A stretch of 64,000 nucleotides of DNA from Variovorax paradoxus B4 (GTDB lineage Bacteria; Pseudomonadota; Gammaproteobacteria; Burkholderiales; Burkholderiaceae_C): contig NC_022247.1 of assembly GCF_000463015.1 (NCBI RefSeq), positions 4,898,001 to 4,962,000 of the forward strand, read 5' to 3'. Below the pieces are notes generated by a model. It ran no database searches. It was not told the origin of the DNA and was given only the letters and a program-made list of their open reading frames with translations. Positions 9,953 through 19,304 of the stretch are shown piece after piece. Positions within the stretch are counted from its first letter, which is position 1, and the number at the start of each line of letters is the position of its first letter. The translations under genes were made by a program, and so were the position numbers.

Positions 9953-10282
9953 TCAGGCGCCGAGTTCGGCGCCGCGGGTTTCGGCCCAATTGAAATAGCG
10001 CCTTTTCATGGCGCCGGCATCCAGCTCGCGCTTTTGATGCTCTTCCTTTTTCTGCTCGATTACCTCGGCCAGGAATTTGGCGTCGTAGGCGCGCAGAAGA
10101 TGCGGCTGATGAGCGCTCAGGTACTGGCAGACCCGCTCGACGCCATCCTGGCTCTCGCGCAGCAGCTGGCAATAGATTTCGCGGTCCCAGTGCCAGCGGA
10201 ATCCCAATTCGTAGAACGCCGCGTTGTAGGCGTTGCGCTCGGTTTCGCTGCTCCAGTATTGAACTGGCAAATCATCGATCAT
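9953..10282 (-). CDS. Hypothetical protein leading the sucCD operon
   Basis: This 109-residue soluble protein starts [20 protein letters not shown] and is rich in aromatic and charged residues. It is predicted mostly helical, and a Lys/Glu-rich stretch ([18 protein letters not shown]) probably forms a coiled coil. ATG 10282 has AGGAG seven bases upstream and is clearly the start. It is the first gene of the leftward operon ending in pyruvate kinase and ends eight bases before sucC. No family was recognised. Its place suggests a small partner or regulator of the CoA ligase, which is inference only. Confidence 0.7.
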   Translation of the reverse strand: MIDDLPVQYWSSETERNAYNAAFYELGFRWHWDREIYCQLLRESQDGVERVCQYLSAHQPHLLRAYDAKFLAEVIEQKKEEHQKRELDAGAMKRRYFNWAETRGAELGA

Positions 10283-10367
10283 GAAATTTCTCCTAGAAAT
10301 TGAATGCCTGGCATCAAATGTTTTGTGGATCGGCATGATCAAAATGTAGATTCGATGATCGATAAAT

Positions 10368-10382
10368 AATAGTTAAACTATT
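10368..10382. promoter_or_regulatory. AT-rich inverted repeat upstream of the sucCD operon
   Basis: AATAGTT and AACTATT form exact 7-bp arms around one A. It lies 86 bp before the first gene of the operon, in the only AT-rich stretch of the region (10285-10440), where the promoter must be. It is a plausible operator for an unknown regulator. A degenerate Crp/Fnr-type box, TTGAA-CGCA-TTCAC, follows at 10386-10399. Confidence 0.4.
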
Positions 10383-10489
10383 TTATTGAACGCATTCACG
10401 ATAAGTTATACATAGAAGACCGCAATTCTCCTCTTACAGGCATTGCGCTCCTGCACCGTTCAATTACCGCGCAGCCCAAACGCCCCCGC

Positions 10490-10586
10490 CCCATACCGGG
10501 AACACCGTGGACCGGCTCCGCCGGGCCACCGGTGTTGCCCCCTCGAGGGGGAGGCGGCTACACGAAGTGAGCCGCTTCGGGGGTGG
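10490..10586. repeat. Palindromic intergenic repeat downstream of the second frc
   Basis: The block between the second CoA-transferase stop and the sucCD promoter contains CCCCCTCGAGGGGG and GCGGCT...AGCCGC hairpins and a CACCGGTG-type palindrome. It has the look of a dispersed repeat of Variovorax-type genomes and could end the oxc operon transcript. No gene is seen. Confidence 0.5.
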
Positions 10587-11834
10587 TCAAATAACGCCCT
10601 CGGCGCGCAGCGCCGCCACGTCGCTGGCCGTATAGCCCAGCTGCATCAGCACCTCGTCGGTGTGCTCGCCGAGCAGCGGCGAGCGCGTCACCTCGGTCGG
10701 GCTGTCGGACATCTTGATGGGGTTGCCCACCGTCAGGTACTTGCCGCGCGTCGGGTGGTCGACCTCGACGATGGTGCCGGTCTCGCGCAGCGACGGATCG
10801 GCGGCGATTTCCTTCATCGAAAGAATCGGCCCGCACGGAATGTCGTACTGGTTGAGGATGTCCATGGCCTCGAACTTGGTCTTGGTCATGGTCCATTGCT
10901 CGATGCGCGCGAAGATCGGCTTCAGGTGCAGCAGGCGCGCGGCCGGCGTGGCGTAGGCCTCGTCGTCGATCCACCCTTCTTCGCCGATGACCTTGCACAC
11001 CGCGGGCCACACCGCCCCTTGCGTGATGAAGTAGATGTAGGCGTTGGGGTCGGTCTCCCAGCCCTTGCACTTGAGGATCGAGCCCGGCTGGCCGCCGCCC
11101 GAGGCGTTGCCCGCGCGCGGCACCGCGTCGCCGAACTTGCCGTCGGGGTACTGCGGGTATTCGTGCATGGTGCCGGTGCGCTCCAGCCGCTGCTGGTCGC
11201 GCATCTTCACGCGGCAGAGGTTGAGCACCGCGTCCTGCATGGGCGCGAGCACCTGCTGGCCGCGGCCCGTGCTGTTGCGCTGGTAGAGCGCCGCCACGAT
11301 GCCCAGCGCCAGGTGCAGGCCGGTGCCGCTGTCGCCGATCTGCGCGCCCGTGACGACCGGCGGGCCGTCTTCGAAACCGGTGGTCGAGGCCGCGCCGCCG
11401 GCGCACTGCGCCACGTTCTCGTACACCTTGCAATGCTCATACTTGCCGGGACCGAAGCCCTTGACCGACGCCACGATCATGCGCGGGTTGAGTTCCTGGA
11501 TGTGGGCCCAGGTGATGCCCATGCGGTCGAGTGCGCCGGGCGCGAAGTTCTCCACCAGCACGTCGCAGGTCTTGATCAGCGAATCGAGCACCTTCTTGCC
11601 CCTGGGCTTCTTGGTGTCGAGCGTGATCGAGCGCTTGTTGTGGTTCAGCATCGTGAAATAGAGACTGTCCACGCCGGGAATGTCGCGCAGCTGGCCGCGC
11701 GTTGCGTCGCCTTCGCCGGCGCGCTCCACCTTGATCACGTCCGCGCCGAACCACGCCAGCAGCTGGGTGCACGTGGGACCGGATTGCACATGGGTGAAAT
11801 CGAGGATGCGAACGCCCTCAAGTGCCTTGCTCAT
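10587..11834 (-). CDS. CoA-transferase, formyl-CoA:oxalate type (second copy)
   Basis: The 415-residue class III CoA-transferase belongs to the CaiB/BaiF family. It moves CoA from formyl-CoA to oxalate, giving oxalyl-CoA. It keeps the catalytic Asp in [13 protein letters not shown] and the glycine loop [13 protein letters not shown] that closes over the active site in formyl-CoA transferase. It is similar along its whole length to the product of 12345-13616, so the two are paralogues in one operon. Its ATG shares one base with the TGA stop of the preceding PAS gene, with AGGAG just upstream, so it is translationally coupled. The differences from the first copy (SG for NG near the loop, different region around residue 150) may mean another acyl-CoA specificity. 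Confidence 0.88.
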   Translation of the reverse strand: MSKALEGVRILDFTHVQSGPTCTQLLAWFGADVIKVERAGEGDATRGQLRDIPGVDSLYFTMLNHNKRSITLDTKKPRGKKVLDSLIKTCDVLVENFAPGALDRMGITWAHIQELNPRMIVASVKGFGPGKYEHCKVYENVAQCAGGAASTTGFEDGPPVVTGAQIGDSGTGLHLALGIVAALYQRNSTGRGQQVLAPMQDAVLNLCRVKMRDQQRLERTGTMHEYPQYPDGKFGDAVPRAGNASGGGQPGSILKCKGWETDPNAYIYFITQGAVWPAVCKVIGEEGWIDDEAYATPAARLLHLKPIFARIEQWTMTKTKFEAMDILNQYDIPCGPILSMKEIAADPSLRETGTIVEVDHPTRGKYLTVGNPIKMSDSPTEVTRSPLLGEHTDEVLMQLGYTASDVAALRAEGVI

Positions 11835-12271
11835 CAGCTGTCTCCTTTGATCGTGGCCTCTGCTTCTTGCAGACGAGCGCGCAATTTACGCTCTTCGGCG
11901 AAACGGACGGTTTCGTCGCGCACGATGGCGACGATGCCCGTGACTTCACGACTCTGCGAGAACAGCATCGACACCGTGAAGGCGATCGACAGCGTGTGCC
12001 CGTCCTTGTGCAGCGCCGGCACGCGCAAGAGGTCGGCACCGTACTTGGTGATGCCGGTTTCCATGGTCTTCTGATAACCGTCCCAGTGCCGCTGGCGCTG
12101 GCGCTGGGGAATGATCATGTCGAGCGACTGGCCCAGCGCCTCGGCTTCGGTGAAGCCGAAGATGCGCTCGGCCGCGCGGTTCCAGAGCGTGATCGCTCCT
12201 TGCGCATTGCACACCATGATCGCGTCGCCGGCGCCTTCGACGAGCTGCTTGAAATCAACGTTCGCTTGCAT
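11834..12271 (-). CDS. Stand-alone PAS domain protein
   Basis: This 145-residue protein is essentially one PAS domain (about residues 5-125). It has the typical opening [23 protein letters not shown], then [27 protein letters not shown] and a PAC-like end with [11 protein letters not shown] short Glu/Lys-rich helix closes it. PAS domains bind haem, flavin or small ligands and sense redox or oxygen. No output domain is present. It sits between two CoA-transferase genes and ends in a one-base overlap with the second, so it may sense the substrate or redox state for the oxalate enzymes. That role is inference. No haem-binding His could be identified with confidence. Confidence 0.85.
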   Translation of the reverse strand: MQANVDFKQLVEGAGDAIMVCNAQGAITLWNRAAERIFGFTEAEALGQSLDMIIPQRQRQRHWDGYQKTMETGITKYGADLLRVPALHKDGHTLSIAFTVSMLFSQSREVTGIVAIVRDETVRFAEERKLRARLQEAEATIKGDS

Positions 12272-12344
12272 GTTTACCTCTGGCGCTTCATGTCAATTCC
12301 CAGCCCGCCCGCCTGTCGTCAGGCGGCGAGCTGGGGTGGATCCG

Positions 12345-13616
12345 CTAGACGGCCTTCGATTCTTTCAGGTTGTCGATCTGCGCCTTGGTATAGCCCAGCT
12401 CCGCCAGCACCTGTTCGGTGTGCTCGCCCAGCAGCGGCGATGCGGTGACCTCGGGCTTGAGGTCCGAGAACTTGATGGGGCTGCCGATGGTCCAGTAGCT
12501 GCCGCGCTCCTTGTGCGGAACTTCGACGATGGAGCCGCTCTTGCGCAGCGACTCGTCGTGCAGCAGTTCCTTCATCGACAGCACCGGGGCGCAAGGAATG
12601 TCGTGCTTGCGGAAGATGTCCACCGCCTCGAACTTGGTCTTGTCCTTGATGAAGTCCTCGATGGTGGCGAAGATCTGGTCGATGTGCGGCTGGCGGGCCT
12701 TGGGGGTCATGTAGTCCGGATCGGTCTTCCACTCGGGCTTGCCGAGTGCGTCGCAGATCGGGTCCCAGGCGTGGCCCTGCACCGTGAAGTAGATGTAGGC
12801 GTTGGGGTCGGTCTGCCAGCCCTTGCACTTCAGGATCCAGCCCGGCTGGCCGCCACCGCCCGCGTTGCCGCCGCGCGGTACCACCTTGTCCTTGAACGCC
12901 TCCATCTCGTGCGGGTACTGCGGGTATTCCTCCAGGTAACCCACGCTGTCCAGGCGCTGCTGGTCGCGCATCTTCACGCGGCACAGGTTGAGCACGGCAT
13001 CCTGCATCGAGCAGGCCACCTTCTGGCCCTTGCCGGTCTGCTGGCGGCCGATGATGGCCGTCAGGATGCCGATGGCCAGGTGCATGCCGGTGTTGGAGTC
13101 GCCCAGCGCGGCGGCCGAGATCGTCGGGACGGAGTTTTCGCCCTTCCACCAGCCGGTGGTGGAGGCGGCGCCGCCGGCGCACTGCGCCACGTTCTCGTAC
13201 ACCTTCAGGTCCTCGTAGTGGTGGCCTTCACTGAAGCCCTTGACCGAGGCGACGACCATCTTGGGATTCAGTTCCTGGATGCGTTCCCAGGTAAAGCCCA
13301 TGCGGTCCAGCGCGCCGGGGCCGAAGTTCTCGACCAGCACGTCGGATTCGCGGATCAGCTTTTCCAGCACGGCCTTGCCCTCGGGCTTCTTCGTGTCCAG
13401 CGTGATCGAGCGCTTGTTGCTGTTGAGCATGGTGAAGTACAGGGCGTCGACGTTCGGGATGTCGCGCAGCTGGCTGCGGGTGACGTCGCCGGCGCCCGGG
13501 CGCTCGACCTTGATCACGTCGGCGCCGAACCAGGCCAGCATCTGGGTACAGGCCGGACCGGCTTGCACGTGCGTGAAGTCGATGATCTTGATGCCGTTGA
13601 GGGGTTTGTTGCTCAT
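12345..13616 (-). CDS. frc: Formyl-CoA:oxalate CoA-transferase
   Basis: This 423-residue cytoplasmic enzyme activates oxalate by transferring CoA from formyl-CoA. The sequence matches Frc throughout: [28 protein letters not shown] at the start, the catalytic Asp in [13 protein letters not shown] (near residue 169 of the family) and the active-site glycine loop GGGGQPGW. It starts 26 bp after oxc, which makes the oxalyl-CoA substrate for decarboxylation part of the same transcript. The length fits Oxalobacter Frc (428). A PAS gene and a paralogous transferase follow in the operon. Confidence 0.93.
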   Translation of the reverse strand: MSNKPLNGIKIIDFTHVQAGPACTQMLAWFGADVIKVERPGAGDVTRSQLRDIPNVDALYFTMLNSNKRSITLDTKKPEGKAVLEKLIRESDVLVENFGPGALDRMGFTWERIQELNPKMVVASVKGFSEGHHYEDLKVYENVAQCAGGAASTTGWWKGENSVPTISAAALGDSNTGMHLAIGILTAIIGRQQTGKGQKVACSMQDAVLNLCRVKMRDQQRLDSVGYLEEYPQYPHEMEAFKDKVVPRGGNAGGGGQPGWILKCKGWQTDPNAYIYFTVQGHAWDPICDALGKPEWKTDPDYMTPKARQPHIDQIFATIEDFIKDKTKFEAVDIFRKHDIPCAPVLSMKELLHDESLRKSGSIVEVPHKERGSYWTIGSPIKFSDLKPEVTASPLLGEHTEQVLAELGYTKAQIDNLKESKAV

Positions 13617-13642
13617 ATGGATATCTCCTGGGTTGCCTTGGA

Positions 13643-15481
13643 TTACTGCTGCTGCGTTTTCTTTGCCGTGCTCGGATTCAGGCTGGTGATCCGGCCGCTT
13701 TCCGTTCCGGCGGTCTCGTCGATGACGGCGTTGATCAGGGTCGGACGGCGGGAGGCGACGGCCTCGGCCAGCGCCTTCTGCAATTCATCCGCGGTGGTGG
13801 CGTTCACGCCCACGCCGCCGAAGGCTTCCATCAGCTTGTCGTAGCGCGCGTTCTTCACGAACACGGTGGGCGCCACGTCGGCGGTGCCGCTGCCGTTCAC
13901 GTCGGTGCCGCGGTAGACGCCGTTGTTGTTGAACACGACGATGCAGATCGGCAGGTTGTAGCGGCAGATGGTCTCCACCTCCATGCCGCTGAAGCCGAAG
14001 GCGCTGTCGCCCTCGATGGCGATCACCGGCTTGTCGGTGACCACCGCGGCCGCTACGGCAAAGCCCATGCCGATGCCCATGATTCCCCAGGTGCCCACGT
14101 CCAGGCGCTTGCGCGGCTCGTACATGTCGACGATGCTGCGCGCGAAGTCCAGCGTGTTGGCGCCTTCGTTCACCACGATGGCATCGGGCCGGGCCTTCAC
14201 CTGGTCGCGGATCACGCTGAGCGCGCTGTGGAAATTCATCGGCGAGGGCCGCGCGGCCAGCGTGGCGGCCATCTTCGACAGGTTCTTGTCCTTGCGCTCG
14301 GCGATGGCGCCGGTCCATTCGGCCGGCGGCTTGGCCCACTTGGCATCGACGCCCGCGAGCAGCGCCGCCACGCAGGAGCCGATGTCGCCGATCACCGGCG
14401 CGGCAATGGCCACGTTGCTGTCGATCTCGGTCGGCGCAATGTCGATCTGGATGAACTGCTTGGCGCCCTTGTCCTGGCCCCAGGTCTTGCCCTTGCCGTG
14501 CGAGAGCAGCCAGTTGAGGCGCGCGCCCACCAGCATCACCACGTCGGCTTCCTGCAGCACGTAGGAGCGCGCGGCAGCGGCCGACTGCGCATGGGTGTCG
14601 GGCAGCAAGCCCTTGGCCATCGACATCGGCAGGTAGGGGATGCCGGTCTTCTCGACCAGTGCGCGGATGTCGGCGTCGGCCTGGGCGTAGGCTGCGCCCT
14701 TGCCCAGCAGGATCAGCGGCTTCTTCGCGCCCTTGAGCAGGTCGAGCGCGCGCTTCACAGCGTCGGGCGCGGGAATCTGGCGCGGCGCGGGATCGACCAC
14801 CTTGATGAGCGAGCGGCGGCCGGCCTCGGCGTCCATGGTCTGCGCGAACAGCTTGGCCGGCAGGTCGAGGTACACGCCGCCCGGGCGGCCCGACAGCGCC
14901 GAGCGGATCGCCCGGGCGATGCCCACGCCGATGTCCTCGGCGTGCAGCACGCGAAAGGCCGCCTTGCACAGCGGCTTGGCGATCGCGAGCTGGTCCATCT
15001 CCTCATAGTCGCCCTGCTGCAGGTCGACGATCTCGCGCTCGCTCGAGCCGCTGATGAGAATCATCGGGAAGCAGTTGGTGGTGGCATTGGCCAGCGCCGT
15101 CAGGCCGTTCAGGAAGCCGGGGGCCGACACCGTCAGGCAGATGCCGGGCTTCTGCGTGAGGAAGCCGGCCGCGGCGGCGGCGTTTCCCGCATGCTGCTCG
15201 TGGCGGAACGAAATGACCCGCAGGCCCTCTGCCTGCGCCATGCGCGTGAGGTCGGTGATGGGGATGCCCGGCAGGCCGAAGATGGTGTCGATGTCGTTCA
15301 GCTTCAACGCATCGATGACCAGGTGGAAGCCATCGATGGTCGTTTCGTGCGCCGGCGATGCCTCCTCCGTGGGCTGCTTGAGGGCGAGCACGACCGCATC
15401 GCCGTCGTTCGCCCTGTTCTTGGGCTTGAGGGCGTCGTCCAGGGTCGTGGATGCCTCTTTGTCCGTTCTTACTGAAGACAT
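13643..15481 (-). CDS. oxc: Oxalyl-CoA decarboxylase
   Basis: This 612-residue thiamine-diphosphate enzyme converts oxalyl-CoA to formyl-CoA and CO2. It has the three-domain ThDP layout. The Glu that activates the cofactor is in [15 protein letters not shown], the cofactor-binding motif begins GDSAFGFSG and ends with NNNGVYRG, and the active-site Tyr is in that last stretch. It carries about 50 extra N-terminal residues rich in Ala, Lys and Asp compared with Oxalobacter Oxc (568), which begins near the [15 protein letters not shown] segment here. ATG 15481 is backed by AAGGAGAG. It is the first gene of the oxc-frc-PAS-frc operon and diverges from the Crp/Fnr gene across a perfect TTGAC-N4-GTCAA box. 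Confidence 0.94.
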   Translation of the reverse strand: MSSVRTDKEASTTLDDALKPKNRANDGDAVVLALKQPTEEASPAHETTIDGFHLVIDALKLNDIDTIFGLPGIPITDLTRMAQAEGLRVISFRHEQHAGNAAAAAGFLTQKPGICLTVSAPGFLNGLTALANATTNCFPMILISGSSEREIVDLQQGDYEEMDQLAIAKPLCKAAFRVLHAEDIGVGIARAIRSALSGRPGGVYLDLPAKLFAQTMDAEAGRRSLIKVVDPAPRQIPAPDAVKRALDLLKGAKKPLILLGKGAAYAQADADIRALVEKTGIPYLPMSMAKGLLPDTHAQSAAAARSYVLQEADVVMLVGARLNWLLSHGKGKTWGQDKGAKQFIQIDIAPTEIDSNVAIAAPVIGDIGSCVAALLAGVDAKWAKPPAEWTGAIAERKDKNLSKMAATLAARPSPMNFHSALSVIRDQVKARPDAIVVNEGANTLDFARSIVDMYEPRKRLDVGTWGIMGIGMGFAVAAAVVTDKPVIAIEGDSAFGFSGMEVETICRYNLPICIVVFNNNGVYRGTDVNGSGTADVAPTVFVKNARYDKLMEAFGGVGVNATTADELQKALAEAVASRRPTLINAVIDETAGTESGRITSLNPSTAKKTQQQ

Positions 15482-15554
15482 GTCTCTCCTTCTTGCTTGG
15501 GTGAATGGCCGAGGCCCGAGCCGGGACTATGATTCGGGGGCATGCTTTCGGGCG

Positions 15555-15568
15555 TTGACCTCGGTCAA
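15555..15568. promoter_or_regulatory. Crp/Fnr-type box between oxc and crp-family gene
   Basis: TTGAC-CTCG-GTCAA is a perfect 5-4-5 palindrome. It is 74 bp before oxc on one side and 70 bp before the Crp/Fnr gene on the other, so it can serve both promoters. The adjacent regulator has the FNR-like recognition helix expected to read TTGAc half-sites. Confidence 0.7.
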
Positions 15569-15637
15569 CTTTCCGTAAAACGGCACCGGCCAGATGAACC
15601 AGAAGTTGTTGTTGCGCATTCGAGCAAGACGGGACCC

Positions 15638-16246
15638 ATGACGTTGTTGGAAAACCACCCGGAGAAAAACATCATTCGCGCGCAGCTCCGGCAGAACATC
15701 CTGCTCAAGGACTTGAGCGAGAGCGATCGCGCCGAGCTGGAAACCCATCTCGTCATCGTGGACGGCAACAAGGGCGATTTCCTGCTGCACCAGGGCGTGC
15801 GCGAGATGGAGCAGTACTTCATCCTCGACGGCATCCTCAAGCGGGTGGTGAGCAACCCCGAGGGCAAGGAAATGATCCTGCGCTTTGCCGATGCGCACGA
15901 CATGGAAACCAGCTATGCGGCGCTGCGGCTGGGCACGCCCACGCCCTACGGCATCGTCTGCGTCACCAAGGCCCGGGTGGCCAGCCTGCCGCTGAAGGAA
16001 TGGATCGCGTTCCTGAACCGCCACCCCGAGACCAAGGAACTGTTCGAGTACTGCGTGATGCGCGGCATGAGCGAAATCATGGCGCACACCATCACCCTTC
16101 ACTTGCTCGACGCGCCGGGCCGCGTGCACCGGTTCATGCGCAAGCACCCCGAGCTGGAAGACCGCATTCCAAGCAAGGAATTGGCCTCGTATCTCAATCT
16201 CTCCGCAGAAACCCTGAGCCGGCTCCGAAAACGCGGAAAGATCTAG
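15638..16246 (+). CDS. Crp/Fnr-family transcriptional regulator
   Basis: The 202-residue protein has a cyclic-nucleotide-binding-type beta-barrel (about residues 20-120), a dimer helix and a winged helix. The recognition helix SAETLSRLRKRG carries the E-xx-SR signature that in FNR reads TTGAT half-sites. It lacks the N-terminal cysteine cluster of FNR, having only two scattered Cys, so it is not an iron-sulfur oxygen sensor. A small-molecule or PAS-linked signal is more likely. ATG 15638 was preferred to 15542 because GGGA precedes it and family proteins start here. It diverges from oxc and probably controls oxc, the oxalate carrier and the tct operon, all of which carry the matching palindrome. 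Confidence 0.88.
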   Translation: MTLLENHPEKNIIRAQLRQNILLKDLSESDRAELETHLVIVDGNKGDFLLHQGVREMEQYFILDGILKRVVSNPEGKEMILRFADAHDMETSYAALRLGTPTPYGIVCVTKARVASLPLKEWIAFLNRHPETKELFEYCVMRGMSEIMAHTITLHLLDAPGRVHRFMRKHPELEDRIPSKELASYLNLSAETLSRLRKRGKI

Positions 16247-16259
16247 GCAGGCGCCGTAC

Positions 16260-17096
16260 TCAGGTCTGCTTCGCCGACGCGAAGCGGCGCGGAACGGTCA
16301 TCAGGCGCAGCGCGTTGTCGACGCCGCTCACGCCGTCGACCTTGGAAGCCACATCCTCCGTGAGCACGCGCTCCTGCGCATCGAGCACGATGCCGCTCAG
16401 CGTTACCTTGCCCTGGTCGGCCTCGACGGTCACGCGGATGTCGCCGGTCGCCTCGTTGTCCTTCAGCGCCGACTTCACCCGCGCCGCGAGCGCCATGTTG
16501 GCCAACAGCGCGCGCGAGGCCGGTGTCTCGGCGAACTCCGGGCGCTCCACCAGCGCGCGGATCTGCGCCACGCAGCTGTCCACCGAGAGGCGATCCGTGT
16601 TGAGCACCAGGTCGTAGAGCACCGGGTCGCCCCATGTCACACCGAACTGTGCATGCATGCGCGCCGCGTGCGCATCGTCGCTGCGCCGGATCTCGGCTTC
16701 GGCGAACTCGGCATCGTCGGTTTCGAGGTGCGCCATCAGCCATTCGACTCGCTTCTTCATCGAGCGCGTGATGCGCACGCACACCACGTGCGGCACCGTC
16801 CGCAGCAGGCAGGTCGCGCCCCAGCCGCGCAGCACCACGTTGCCGCGATCGGCCAGCGCGAAGAGTTCCTCGGCCGTGTAGAGCGCAAGGCTGCGCCGGT
16901 CGGCGGTGAGCCGTTCGACGAAGCCGGCCTTGCCGTCGCGCAGGCGACCGATGAAGCTGGTCGGCACCTGCATGCGGTCGGCCACGCGCTCGATCGTCTC
17001 GTGGCGCATGACCTCCAGCCCGAGCGTTTCGGCAAGCCGAAGCGATACGTCCTTGGCGAGGGAACCCATCTCCTGGGTGAGTGCGATCACTGGCAT
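16260..17096 (-). CDS. Cytidylate-kinase-like domain fused to a BON domain
   Basis: This 278-residue protein opens MPVIALTQEMGSLAKDVSLRLAETLG, the fold start of the cytidylate-kinase-like family (cytidylate_kin2). The usual glycine-rich P-loop is replaced by EMGSLAKD, so nucleotide phosphorylation is doubtful. From about residue 195 a BON domain follows (VKSALKDNEATGDIRVTVEADQGKVTLSGIVLDAQER), a module usually found in periplasmic or membrane-associated proteins and in osmotic-stress proteins. There is no signal peptide, so it is probably cytoplasmic. It is 15 bp after tctA and is the last gene of the tctCBA operon. The combination suggests a ligand-sensing or regulatory partner of the transporter. 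Confidence 0.75.
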   Translation of the reverse strand: MPVIALTQEMGSLAKDVSLRLAETLGLEVMRHETIERVADRMQVPTSFIGRLRDGKAGFVERLTADRRSLALYTAEELFALADRGNVVLRGWGATCLLRTVPHVVCVRITRSMKKRVEWLMAHLETDDAEFAEAEIRRSDDAHAARMHAQFGVTWGDPVLYDLVLNTDRLSVDSCVAQIRALVERPEFAETPASRALLANMALAARVKSALKDNEATGDIRVTVEADQGKVTLSGIVLDAQERVLTEDVASKVDGVSGVDNALRLMTVPRRFASAKQT

Positions 17097-17111
17097 GTCG
17101 TTGTTCTCCGT

Positions 17112-18641
17112 TCAGTCCACCGGGCGCTCGACGGCGAACTCGTCGGGCTTCTTGGGCTTGACGAAAGCCAGCACCTTGGAGATCAGCGGCCAGAACAGCA
17201 GCAGCAGCGCGAGGGTGGTGATGCCGCCGACCAGCGGGTTCGAGAACATGATCATCACGTCGCCCTGCGAGACCAACATGGCCTGGCGGAACGAGTCTTC
17301 CGCCTTGTCGCCGAGCACCAGCGCCAGCACCAGCGGCGCCAGCGGGAAATCGAGTTTCTTGAACAGATACCCCACCACGCCGAAGCCGAGCATGAACCAG
17401 ATGTCGAGCATCGCGTTGTGCACCGTGTAGGCGCCAATGGCGCAGATCACGATGATCACCGGCGCAATGATCGAGAACGGAATGCGCAGGATCGACGCGA
17501 ACAGCGGCACCGTGCTCAGCACCACGATCAGGCCCACGATGTTGCCCAGGTACATGCTGGCGATCAGGCCCCAGACGAAGTCCTTCTGCTCGACGAACAG
17601 CAGCGGTCCGGGCTGCAGGCCCCAGATCAGGAGGCCGCCCAGCAGCACCGCGGCGGTGGGCGAACCCGGAATGCCCAGCGCCAGCATCGGCAGCAGTGCG
17701 CTGGTGCCCGCGGCGTGCGCCGCGGTCTCAGGGGCCACCACGCCTTCCATCTGGCCGGTGCCGAACTTGGAGCCGCGCTTGGACATCTTCTTGGCCAGGC
17801 CGTAGGCCATGAACGAGGCCGGTGTCGCACCGCCGGGCGTGATGCCCATCCAGATGCCGATCAGCGAGCTGCGCAGCGAAGTCACCCAGTACTGCGGCAG
17901 CTGCTTCCAGGTCTGCAGCACCACCTTGGGATCGATCTTCGCGCTCTTGCCCGAGAACTTCAGGCCCTCCTCCATCGACAGCAGGATTTCGCCGATGCCG
18001 AACAGGCCGATCACCGCAATCAGGAAGTCGAAGCCGCGCATCAGCTCCGACTGGCCGAAGGTGAGCCGCAGCTGGCCCGTGACCGTGTCCATGCCCACGC
18101 TCGCCAACGCGAAGCCAAGCGCCATCGACGCCAGGATCTTGAACGGCGAGCCCTTGCCCATGCCCACGAAGCTGCAGAAGGTCAGCAGGTACACCGCAAA
18201 GAACTCGGGCGAGCCGAACTTGAGCGCGAACTTGGCCACCAGCGGCGCCAGGAAGGTGATCATGATCACCGCCAGCAGCGCGCCGACGAACGACGAGGTG
18301 AAGGCCGTGGTCAGCGCGGCGCCCGCGTTGCCCTGCTGCGCCATCGGATAGCCGTCGAAGGTGGTGGCCACCGACCACGGCTCGCCCGGGATGTTGAACA
18401 GGATGGAGGTGATGGCTCCGCCGAACAGCGCCCCCCAGTAGATGCACGACAGCATGATGATCGCCGAGGTCGGCGACATCGTGAACGTGAGGGGCAGCAA
18501 AATCGCCACCCCGTTGGCGCCGCCCAGCCCGGGGAGCACGCCGATCAGCACCCCCAGGATGATGCCGACGAACATCAGGCCGATGTTCATCGGCGTGAGG
18601 ATTACCGAGAAGCCCTGCATCAGGGCACTGATTTCATCCAT
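17112..18641 (-). CDS. tctA: Tripartite tricarboxylate transporter, large permease TctA
   Basis: This 509-residue inner-membrane protein has about 11-12 hydrophobic segments. The two conserved TctA motifs are present: IGVLPGLGGANGVAILLPLTF near residue 40 and LGIPGSPTAAVLLGGLLIWG near residue 340. It forms the channel of a Na- or proton-driven carrier fed by the periplasmic binding protein TctC. Substrates of TTT systems include citrate, tartrate, terephthalate and other carboxylates, and the oxalate-related regulon box upstream of tctC suggests a C2-C4 acid here. It is 21 bp after tctB. Confidence 0.93.
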   Translation of the reverse strand: MDEISALMQGFSVILTPMNIGLMFVGIILGVLIGVLPGLGGANGVAILLPLTFTMSPTSAIIMLSCIYWGALFGGAITSILFNIPGEPWSVATTFDGYPMAQQGNAGAALTTAFTSSFVGALLAVIMITFLAPLVAKFALKFGSPEFFAVYLLTFCSFVGMGKGSPFKILASMALGFALASVGMDTVTGQLRLTFGQSELMRGFDFLIAVIGLFGIGEILLSMEEGLKFSGKSAKIDPKVVLQTWKQLPQYWVTSLRSSLIGIWMGITPGGATPASFMAYGLAKKMSKRGSKFGTGQMEGVVAPETAAHAAGTSALLPMLALGIPGSPTAAVLLGGLLIWGLQPGPLLFVEQKDFVWGLIASMYLGNIVGLIVVLSTVPLFASILRIPFSIIAPVIIVICAIGAYTVHNAMLDIWFMLGFGVVGYLFKKLDFPLAPLVLALVLGDKAEDSFRQAMLVSQGDVMIMFSNPLVGGITTLALLLLFWPLISKVLAFVKPKKPDEFAVERPVD

Positions 18642-18662
18642 TTCGCATTTGCTCCGTGAGAT

Positions 18663-19187
18663 TCAGTAGCCGAGAAACCGGAGGGGATCGAGTGCGCCCT
18701 TGAACAGGGGCACCTTGAACCACACCTCGAACATGCAGAAGAACACCGTGTTGACCGCCAGCGCCGCAATGACGCTCTTCACCCACGAGTACTTGCCCAG
18801 GAACACCATGAACAGCGCGATGTAGATCGCCGATGCCACATAGAGGCCGAGCAATGAAATCGCCATCACGTAGACCGTGGCCGGCAGCAGCACCGACAGC
18901 ACGCGCTTGAGCTGCACCGAGTCGACGAAGACCTCGGTCTTCCTGTTCTTGCCCAGCAGGGCCTGGTACAGGATGCCGGCACCGGAAATGGTGATGATCA
19001 CGCCGATGTAGAAGGGGAAGTACCCCGCGCCGGGACCGTCGCTGGTCCAGCCGGAGCCCAGCCTCTGGCTCTCGTAGATCACCACCAGCCCTATCACCAC
19101 CAGGACCAGTGCAACCACTGCCTCGACCACGTTGGTCGCTACGCCCGTGCGCACCGGACCGTCTGCTGAATTCTCGTCGTGCTCCAT
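18663..19187 (-). CDS. tctB: Tripartite tricarboxylate transporter, small subunit TctB
   Basis: This 174-residue protein has four hydrophobic helices (about residues 20-42, 58-78, 95-120 and 130-155), the usual TctB topology and length. The GPGAGYFPFYIG segment after the first helix is characteristic. It pairs with TctA in the inner membrane. It lies between tctC (117-bp gap) and tctA (21-bp gap) in the same leftward operon. The ATG at 19187 follows a short spacer. Confidence 0.9.
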   Translation of the reverse strand: MEHDENSADGPVRTGVATNVVEAVVALVLVVIGLVVIYESQRLGSGWTSDGPGAGYFPFYIGVIITISGAGILYQALLGKNRKTEVFVDSVQLKRVLSVLLPATVYVMAISLLGLYVASAIYIALFMVFLGKYSWVKSVIAALAVNTVFFCMFEVWFKVPLFKGALDPLRFLGY

Positions 19188-19304
19188 GGAGTCCCCATCG
19201 TTCGTGTGTATGCCGTGAAAACCAAAGTGCAGCGCTCCGCCCGCCGCCCCTCCGCGGGCGGCCGTCTCTTCAGGCGAGGAGCGCCGCGCGACGCTCGATG
19301 ATTG

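Noticed and set aside
15542..15637. Longer Crp/Fnr protein from ATG 15542
   Set aside because: The extra 32 residues would be encoded across the FNR-type palindrome and the promoter region, and they do not look like family sequence.
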